The translations under genes were made by a program, and so were the position numbers. A DNA stretch of 41,171 nucleotides, taken from assembly GCA_045660385.1 (NCBI GenBank), contig JAZRDT010000091.1, positions 1 through 41,171 on the forward strand, given 5' to 3'. Each line of letters opens with the position of its first letter. Positions within the stretch are counted from its first letter, which is position 1. The notes under the pieces were generated by a model that was given only the letters and a program-made list of their open reading frames with translations, did not search any database and was not told the origin of the DNA. The DNA comes from UBA1189 sp045660385. Lineage in GTDB: Bacteria > Bacteroidota > Bacteroidia > Bacteroidales > Bacteroidaceae. Positions 36,089 to 41,171 of this stretch are shown here, piece after piece.

Positions 36089-36933
36089 CAGAGCGATTCT
36101 TCAGAGGCCGTTTCCACCGCCTTCGCCTCGTGTGCCGCCACCATCTGCTGGTACAGCTCCGTTTTCCTGCGGATATGCCGCATGGCCTCCTTGGCTGCCA
36201 GTTGCTGGCTCTCCTTCTTCGAATAGCCGAATCCGGCACCGCACTCGATGCCTTCGATGCACACGCGCGTGCGGAAAGTGGGACTATTGGTCCCTACGAT
36301 GTTCTCGTCGGTGACTTCAAACACTACGCTGTATTGTGTCTTCTGGCTCCACTCTATGAGCTTGCTCTTAAAGTTGTCCTCCTCCTTGGCCACTTTCTCC
36401 AGTTCGATATGTCTGCCCACGATGCGCTCACTGAAGAATCGGTAGCAGTGTGCGTAGCCGCGGTCGAGGTAGATGGCCCCTATAAGGGCCTCGAAGGCGT
36501 TACCCGGGATGAAGCTGTTGTGTGTGTGGTTGATATGGGTCGATTGTATGAGTTCCACCAGTCCCATCTCCTTCGCTATGCGGTTCAGACTGCTGCGCTG
36601 CACAATCTTGCTACGCACCGAGGTCAGGAAGCCCTCCCTTTTCCCGCTGAAATGGTGGTATAGGATGTCGCTCACTACGCTCTCGATGACAGCATCGCCC
36701 AGATACTCCAGCCGCTCGTTATCCTTCTTGTTCTCGTGTGGCCTGTGGTGGTTGAGCGAGCGGTGCATCAGCGCTTCGCGATAGATGGCGATGTCGTGCG
36801 GATAAAAGCCGAGCATACGGTGCAGTTTGCGGGCCAGGGGCTTGTCGCTGCATCGCAAATAGTGGAGGTAATCGGTAAATAGAGAGATGTTCACGGCAGT
36901 AGGTGTGGAGATGCAAAATGAAAAAAGTCGCAT
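36088..36933 (-). CDS. rnc: Ribonuclease III
   Basis: This is RNase III, which cuts double-stranded RNA in rRNA and mRNA processing. Seen: NERLEYLGDAVIESVVSDIL with the metal-binding acids, the second acidic site in GNAFEALIGAIYLD, KREGFLTSVRSKIVQR, and a C-terminal double-stranded-RNA-binding domain ending KKESQQLAAKEAMRHI. The ATG at 36931-36933 (281 residues) is used, but it lies inside the stem-loop at 36922-36963. A GTG at 36892-36894 (268 residues) is an alternative start outside the hairpin. acpP is directly upstream; the fabF gene usual between them in Bacteroides is absent. Confidence 0.93.
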   Translation of the reverse strand: MRLFSFCISTPTAVNISLFTDYLHYLRCSDKPLARKLHRMLGFYPHDIAIYREALMHRSLNHHRPHENKKDNERLEYLGDAVIESVVSDILYHHFSGKREGFLTSVRSKIVQRSSLNRIAKEMGLVELIQSTHINHTHNSFIPGNAFEALIGAIYLDRGYAHCYRFFSERIVGRHIELEKVAKEEDNFKSKLIEWSQKTQYSVVFEVTDENIVGTNSPTFRTRVCIEGIECGAGFGYSKKESQQLAAKEAMRHIRRKTELYQQMVAAHEAKAVETASEESL

Positions 36934-36963
36934 AATCGGGCACCCCAATTACTACGACTTTTT
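36921..36963 (-). terminator. Terminator hairpin between acpP and rnc, overlapping the apparent rnc start
   Basis: A perfect 9-bp stem (AAAAAGTCG 36922-36930 with CGACTTTTT 36955-36963) has further inner pairing (AAT/ATT and GGG/CCC). On the minus strand it ends in a T run, so it should terminate acpP transcripts. It covers the ATG at 36931-36933. Confidence 0.75.
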
Positions 36964-36986
36964 ATAGAACTTGTTAAGATACTTGA

Positions 36987-37223
36987 TTACTTCGCGTTGT
37001 TAGCGATGTAGTCGATAGCGTCTTGTACGGTTGAAATCTTCTCAGCCTGGTCATCGGGAATTGAAGTACCGAACTCCTTTTCCAACTCCATGATCAATTC
37101 TACTGTATCCAAAGAATCAGCACCGAGGTCGTTTGTGAAACTTGCATTGGGTGTAACCTCTGACTCGTCTACGCCAAGCTTATCAACGATGATAGCCTTT
37201 ACTCTTGCTTCAATTTCTGACAT
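36987..37223 (-). CDS. acpP: Acyl carrier protein
   Basis: This 78-residue, highly acidic protein has the phosphopantetheine attachment motif GADSLDTVE (Ser37). It carries growing acyl chains in fatty acid synthesis. Its own promoter is seen upstream, and a terminator follows 24 nt after the stop, consistent with a strongly expressed single gene. Confidence 0.97.
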   Translation of the reverse strand: MSEIEARVKAIIVDKLGVDESEVTPNASFTNDLGADSLDTVELIMELEKEFGTSIPDDQAEKISTVQDAIDYIANNAK

Positions 37224-37263
37224 AATAATAACGTTTTAAATGAATAAATAACTTAAAGCACTG

Positions 37264-37295
37264 CAAAGGAAATAAACTTTCTTGTTTTGTCCAAA
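37264..37295 (-). promoter_or_regulatory. acpP promoter
   Basis: On the minus strand TTTG (plus CAAA 37292-37295) is followed after 20 nt by TTCCTTTG (plus 37264-37271), one mismatch from TAnnTTTG. The leader is about 35 nt and A/T-rich. Confidence 0.55.
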
Positions 37296-37387
37296 TTATT
37301 TTTTCTTAATTCGTCATAAAATGCACTACTTTTTCTCATTTGAGCAAAGAACTTGACAAAAACCCCGCCTGCTCACGTGCCAGCACG

Positions 37388-37424
37388 AAAAAAAGTAAGG
37401 CGAAGGAGCTCATCTTCGCCTTAC
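37388..37424 (-). terminator. Terminator of the rubrerythrin gene
   Basis: A perfect 11-bp stem GTAAGGCGAAG/CTTCGCCTTAC (37395-37405, 37414-37424) with an 8-nt loop is followed on the minus strand by seven T. Confidence 0.88.
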
Positions 37425-37452
37425 GGGGGGATATATATAGGGTAGGGGAGCG

Positions 37453-38028
37453 TCAGTAGTTCTCCGGCTTCACCTCGAAGAATCCTTTCGGGTGCAGGCA
37501 AGCGGGGCAGCGGTCGGGAGCCCGCTTTCCGGTAAAGGCATATCCGCACTTGCGGCATTGCCACACCACCGGCTCGGGTCGATGGAAGGTGTGCTCACGT
37601 TCCATGTTCTCCAGTAGCCGCAGGTAGCGCTCCTCGTGTTGCTGCTCGGCCACACTGATGGCGCGATACATGAAAGCTATCTCCTTGAATCCCTCCTCTT
37701 CGGCAATGTCGGCAAACGCCGGGTACATGTCATACCACTCGTCATGCTCGCCGGCAGCAGCTGCACGCAGGTTCTCCATCGTGCTCCTTATTTCGCCGGC
37801 AGGGTAGGCCGCCCTGACCTCCACCATGCCCCCCTCGAGGAACCGGAACATGCGTTCGGCGTGCATCTTCTCCTGTTCGGCCGTCTCCATGAAGATGGCA
37901 GCAATTTGCTCAAATCCCTCCCTGCTGGCCTCATTGGCAAAATAGGTGTAGCGCATGCGTGCCTGCGACTCTCCGGCAAACGAGGTCAGCAGATTCTTCT
38001 CCGTAAGGGTTCCTTTTACACTTTTCAT
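37453..38028 (-). CDS. rbr: Rubrerythrin
   Basis: This 191-residue protein is a full rubrerythrin: a four-helix ferritin-like diiron domain (residues about 1-145) with the paired ExxH-type ligands (GESQARMRY, EQEKMHAERM, EEEGFKEIA, EQQHEERY), then a C-terminal rubredoxin domain with CRKCGY and CPAC. It reduces hydrogen peroxide in the cytoplasm of anaerobes. It has a strong terminator downstream. I see no clear promoter in the 86 nt upstream. Confidence 0.95.
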   Translation of the reverse strand: MKSVKGTLTEKNLLTSFAGESQARMRYTYFANEASREGFEQIAAIFMETAEQEKMHAERMFRFLEGGMVEVRAAYPAGEIRSTMENLRAAAAGEHDEWYDMYPAFADIAEEEGFKEIAFMYRAISVAEQQHEERYLRLLENMEREHTFHRPEPVVWQCRKCGYAFTGKRAPDRCPACLHPKGFFEVKPENY

Positions 38029-38114
38029 ATCGTCTCTTTTTTAGGGTTATATACTCATGGCATATAACACCTTTGGCAGCAAAAGGGTTTACCCTATGGG
38101 CAAAATCTGTGCAG

Positions 38115-38894
38115 TCAGTACGAAGCCGATGCCTTGATGCCCCGCTTCTGCAGTCGCGTCACAATATCGTCCAGCACCTCGGGCGCCGCCTTCTGCAGGT
38201 TTCCCACGGGCGTTTCGCGGTCGATGGTGTATATCATCACCTCGCGCGGAGCAATTCCCGCTATCGCCTCAATCCAGGGCTCCACGTACTCGTCGCCTGT
38301 GTTGTCCACCGAATGTCCGTCGGCGTCGGTACCTCTCATAAACATGGTCTGCACCACGCACCGTCCCTCAAAGGTGCGCATGCGTCCGATGAGCTTCTCC
38401 ACATCGTAGCTCCCTACGGGGCGGTCCACCCGCGCGATGTAGTCAGCATCCACTGTGTCCAGCTTCACGATGTTGTTGTCCACCCTCTTCAGAGCTTCGA
38501 ACACATCCTCCCTGCCTATGCGCGTAGCGTTCGTGAGTACACTCACTTTGGCCAGCGGGAAATATCTGTCGCGCAGCGCCAGCGTGTCGTCAATGATGGC
38601 GGCAAAGTCCGGATGGGCAGTAGGCTCACCGTTTCCGGCAAAGGTGAGCACGTCGGGGGCCAGCCCTTCGGCCTTCATCTGTTCCAGTTTCAGTCTCAAT
38701 GCCTCGGCCACCTGCTGCCGTGTCGGGAGCTTCGTCCGCGGCTTGCGCTGGGCATTCAGTCCGCATTCGCAGTAGATACAGTCAAAGGTACACACCTTGC
38801 CATCGCCAGGCAGCAGGTTGATGCCCAATGATATGCCCAAACGGCGGCTCTTGATAGGACCGAATATGGGCGAGGGGTATATAATGGTCGACAT
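38115..38894 (-). CDS. Radical SAM protein (COG0731-like)
   Basis: This 259-residue protein has the radical SAM cluster motif CTFDCIYC (CxxxCxxC) near residues 35-42, and the strand FAGNGEPTAHPDF with the SAM-binding GE motif. It resembles the family of short radical SAM proteins related to the wyosine/TYW1-like group. The reaction is unknown. The start ATG at 38892-38894 gives a standard N-terminus (FGPIKSRRLGISLGIN). A weak promoter (TAATTTCG at plus 38953-38960, TTTG at 38984-38987) is possible upstream. Confidence 0.88.
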   Translation of the reverse strand: MSTIIYPSPIFGPIKSRRLGISLGINLLPGDGKVCTFDCIYCECGLNAQRKPRTKLPTRQQVAEALRLKLEQMKAEGLAPDVLTFAGNGEPTAHPDFAAIIDDTLALRDRYFPLAKVSVLTNATRIGREDVFEALKRVDNNIVKLDTVDADYIARVDRPVGSYDVEKLIGRMRTFEGRCVVQTMFMRGTDADGHSVDNTGDEYVEPWIEAIAGIAPREVMIYTIDRETPVGNLQKAAPEVLDDIVTRLQKRGIKASASY

Positions 38895-38998
38895 AGGCTA
38901 ATCGTTATGTTATCATTTTTCTGGCCTGCAGCTTTGCCGCGGCTTCGTGGAGCGAAATTACAAAATCATTTTCATATATTTGCCAAATATCGAAATAT

Positions 38999-39187
38999 TT
39001 GCCAAAAATAAAAACATGGCATCGGCCTACCGAGCAGCAGACTGCCATCGAGCACTTCCTTGGCGTGAACAGCTTCCCTACCTACAAGCTCATCGACCGC
39101 GACGGCAACATCCTCGACGTGAATGCCGATCCTCGCGACCTGAATGCGTTGGAGAACTTGCTGAAGGTGATGAGCGGGGAGAGATAA
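38999..39187 (+). pseudogene. 5'-truncated TlpA/thioredoxin-like remnant
   Basis: About 60 codons are open to the TAA at 39185-39187. They read as the C-terminal third of a thioredoxin-fold protein: a cis-Pro strand NSFPTYKLIDRDG and a final helix DPRDLNALENLL. No CxxC half is present; the sequence 5' of it is A/T-rich intergenic DNA, and only a TTG at 38999 could start it. It is most simply the leftover of a deleted TlpA-like gene. Two copies of ATATTTGCCAAA (38976-38987, 38994-39005) lie at its truncated end and could mark the deletion. It is unlikely to be functional. Confidence 0.75.
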
Positions 39188-39223
39188 TTTTTTATGATAT
39201 GCATAAATAATCGTCATAAAAAA
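39188..39223 (+). terminator. A/T-rich hairpin after the TlpA remnant
   Basis: A 10-bp inverted repeat TTTTTTATGA/TCATAAAAAA (39188-39197, 39214-39223) with a 16-nt loop directly follows the remnant's stop. It may be its old terminator. It lies just upstream of the leuS promoter. Confidence 0.4.
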
Positions 39224-39245
39224 GAGTTGTTTCAAGAATTCTGTA

Positions 39246-39253
39246 TATCTTTG
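39246..39253 (+). promoter_or_regulatory. -7 box of the leuS promoter
   Basis: TATCTTTG is a perfect -7 match 37 nt before the leuS ATG. A TTG at 39227-39229 is the closest -33 candidate, with a spacer somewhat short of the usual range. Confidence 0.5.
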
Positions 39254-39290
39254 TTGGTTGTAAAAAAAGTATATAACACAAACAATAGAT

Positions 39291-41171
39291 ATGGAATACA
39301 ATTTCAGAGACATCGAGAAGAAATGGCAGCAGCGATGGGTGGACAATAAGACCTATCGTGTGACTGAGGACCCGGAGAAGAAGAAGTTCTATGTGCTCAA
39401 CATGTTCCCTTACCCCTCAGGTGCGGGACTTCACGTGGGACATCCGCTGGGATACATCGCTTCGGACATCTATGCCCGATACAAGCGTTCGCAGGGCTAC
39501 AACGTGCTCAACCCCATGGGTTATGATGCCTACGGACTCCCTGCCGAGCAATATGCTATACAGACTGGCCAGCACCCTGCCATCACTACGGTGCAGAACA
39601 TTGCCCGCTACCGCGAGCAGTTGGATAAGATTGGTTTCTGCTTCGACTGGGACCGTGAGATCCGTACATGCGATTCAGAGTATTATCAGTGGACTCAGTG
39701 GGCCTTTGTCAAGATGTTTGGTTCGTACTACGACAACACTCAAGGCAAGGCAATGCCCATCGAGGACCTGGTGGCTCACTTCGAGCAGAAGGGTTCGGAG
39801 GGTATCGATGCAGCACAATCTGAGGCACTCACCTTCACCGCTGAGGAGTGGAAGGCCATGAGCGAGAAGGAGCAGCAGGAGACATTGATGAACTACCGCA
39901 TCGCCTACCTCGGCGAGACCATGGTGAACTGGTGCCCCAAGCTGGGTACGGTGCTTGCCAACGATGAGGTAGTGGATGGCGTATCGGAGCGCGGTGGCTT
40001 CCCCGTTGTGCAGAAGAAGATGCGCCAGTGGTGCTTGCGCGTATCGGCTTATGCAGGTCGCTTGCTCGATGGATTGGATAAGATTGACTGGACTGACTCG
40101 CTCAAGGAGACACAGCGCAACTGGATCGGTCGCAGCGAGGGTGCCGAGCTCACCTTCAAGGTGAAGGACAGCGATGTAGAGTTTGTTATCTTCACCACCC
40201 GTGCCGACACGGTGTTTGGTGTTACCTTCATGGTGCTTGCTCCCGAGAGCGAGCTGGTGGCAACGCTCACCACACCCGAGCAGAAGGAGGCCGTGGAGGC
40301 TTACCTCGATGCTACCAAGAAGCGTACCGAGCGTGAGCGTATTGCCGACCGTCGCGTGACAGGTGTGTGGAGCGGTTCGTATGCCATTAACCCCTTGACT
40401 GGCGAGAGCATTCCCGTGTGGATTTCAGATTATGTGCTTGCTGGCTACGGTACGGGTGCCATCATGGCTGTGCCCGCTCACGATAGCCGCGACTATGCCT
40501 TTGCCAAGCACTTCGGCCTCGAGATTCGTCCGCTCATCGAGGGTGCTGATGTGTCGGAGGAGAGTTTCGACGCCAAGGAGGGTATCATGATGAACTCGCC
40601 ACGCCCCGAGCAGACAGGCGAGTGCGACCTCGTACTCAATGGTTTGGATGTGAAGGAGGCTATTGCACGCACAAAAGAATATATCAAGGAGAAGGGCCTT
40701 GGCCGCGTAAAGGTAAACTACCGCCTGCGCGATGCCATCTTCAGTCGCCAGCGCTATTGGGGCGAGCCATTCCCCGTATACTATAAGGAGGGTATGCCTT
40801 ACATGGTGCCCGAATCATGCTTACCTATCGAGTTGCCTGAGGTAGCCAAGTTCCTTCCCACAGAGAGCGGTGAGCCCCCATTGGGTCACGCGACCGTATG
40901 GGCTTGGGACACTGTAAATAATTGTGTAGTGGAGAACAGCAAGATTGACAACGTCACCATCTTCCCCCTCGAACTGAATACCATGCCAGGCTTTGCCGGT
41001 TCTTCAGCCTATTACCTCCGCTATATGGACCCCCGCAACCACGAGGCACTCGTAGACAGCAAGGTGGGTGAGTACTGGCAGAACGTGGACCTCTACGTCG
41101 GAGGTAGCGAGCATGCTACAGGCCACCTCATCTACTCACGCTTCTGGAACAAATTCCTCTTCGACCTCGGC
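39291..41171 (+). CDS. leuS: Leucyl-tRNA synthetase (partial, C-terminus off window)
   Basis: The frame is open from ATG 39291 to the right edge (627 codons). The N-terminus MEYNFRDIEKKWQQRW, the class I HIGH-type motif in PYPSGAGLHVGHPLGYI, the NPMGYDAYGLPAEQYA strand, the CP1 editing domain with TTRADTVFGVT and AVPAHDSRDY, and FSRQRYWGEPFP identify LeuRS. An insertion around residues 150-190 (KAMPIEDLVAHFEQKG and following) is noticeable and typical of Bacteroidetes LeuRS in my recollection. The KMSKS motif and anticodon-binding domain lie beyond the window. Confidence 0.96.
   Translation, partial: MEYNFRDIEKKWQQRWVDNKTYRVTEDPEKKKFYVLNMFPYPSGAGLHVGHPLGYIASDIYARYKRSQGYNVLNPMGYDAYGLPAEQYAIQTGQHPAITTVQNIARYREQLDKIGFCFDWDREIRTCDSEYYQWTQWAFVKMFGSYYDNTQGKAMPIEDLVAHFEQKGSEGIDAAQSEALTFTAEEWKAMSEKEQQETLMNYRIAYLGETMVNWCPKLGTVLANDEVVDGVSERGGFPVVQKKMRQWCLRVSAYAGRLLDGLDKIDWTDSLKETQRNWIGRSEGAELTFKVKDSDVEFVIFTTRADTVFGVTFMVLAPESELVATLTTPEQKEAVEAYLDATKKRTERERIADRRVTGVWSGSYAINPLTGESIPVWISDYVLAGYGTGAIMAVPAHDSRDYAFAKHFGLEIRPLIEGADVSEESFDAKEGIMMNSPRPEQTGECDLVLNGLDVKEAIARTKEYIKEKGLGRVKVNYRLRDAIFSRQRYWGEPFPVYYKEGMPYMVPESCLPIELPEVAKFLPTESGEPPLGHATVWAWDTVNNCVVENSKIDNVTIFPLELNTMPGFAGSSAYYLRYMDPRNHEALVDSKVGEYWQNVDLYVGGSEHATGHLIYSRFWNKFLFDLG

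Overview
The window looks like a chromosomal segment of a gut-type Bacteroidales bacterium (Bacteroidaceae/Prevotellaceae-like). The support is a SusC/SusD pair with accessory lipoproteins, a long run of secreted carbohydrate-active enzymes, TlpA-type lipoprotein thioredoxins, and promoters of the Bacteroidetes form (-33 TTTG, about 19-20 nt, -7 TAnnTTTG) in front of several genes, with no obvious Shine-Dalgarno sequences. The assignment comes from sequence reading only; no search was run.

Region A (1-14024, minus strand) is one tightly packed polysaccharide-degradation operon of seven genes, read right to left: a large secreted modular protein of unknown function (11382-14024), a GH28-like beta-helix enzyme, a GH97 protein with an unusual active site, a GH43 enzyme, a GH88-GH43 fusion lipoprotein, an alginate-lyase-like/beta-helix fusion, and a partial alginate-lyase-like protein that runs off the left edge. 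The lyase, GH88 and GH43 set suggests an acidic, uronate-containing plant or algal glycan: lyases would cut it, GH88 would remove the unsaturated uronate, and GH43/GH97/GH28-like enzymes would trim side chains. No SusC/SusD lies in this operon within the window. Two genes are composites, and both halves of the 780-residue composite have stand-alone relatives in the same operon.

Region B (14025-14957) is a divergent intergenic region of about 930 nt. It holds a good minus-strand promoter for the operon, a concentric inverted-repeat/palindrome structure of about 146 bp, a -7-like box followed by a GAAA-loop hairpin (possible small RNA or priA leader), and the priA promoter.

Region C (14958-25175, plus strand) is housekeeping: priA, an M16 peptidase, ruvB, a TGS/uridine-kinase-like protein, a lytic transglycosylase, a two-component system and purE.

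Region D (25176-36088, plus strand) holds a TlpA-like lipoprotein, a four-repeat secreted protein, and a SusC-SusD-DUF4843-like-PKD-like operon without any CAZyme. The composition fits a nutrient (perhaps peptide) importer better than a glycan locus. The susC promoter overlaps the terminator of the preceding gene.

Region E (36088-41171) holds rnc and acpP (minus, with no fabF between them), rubrerythrin and a radical SAM protein (minus), a 5'-truncated TlpA remnant (plus), and the 5' part of leuS (plus), which runs off the right edge. No tRNA, rRNA, CRISPR array or transposase was seen.
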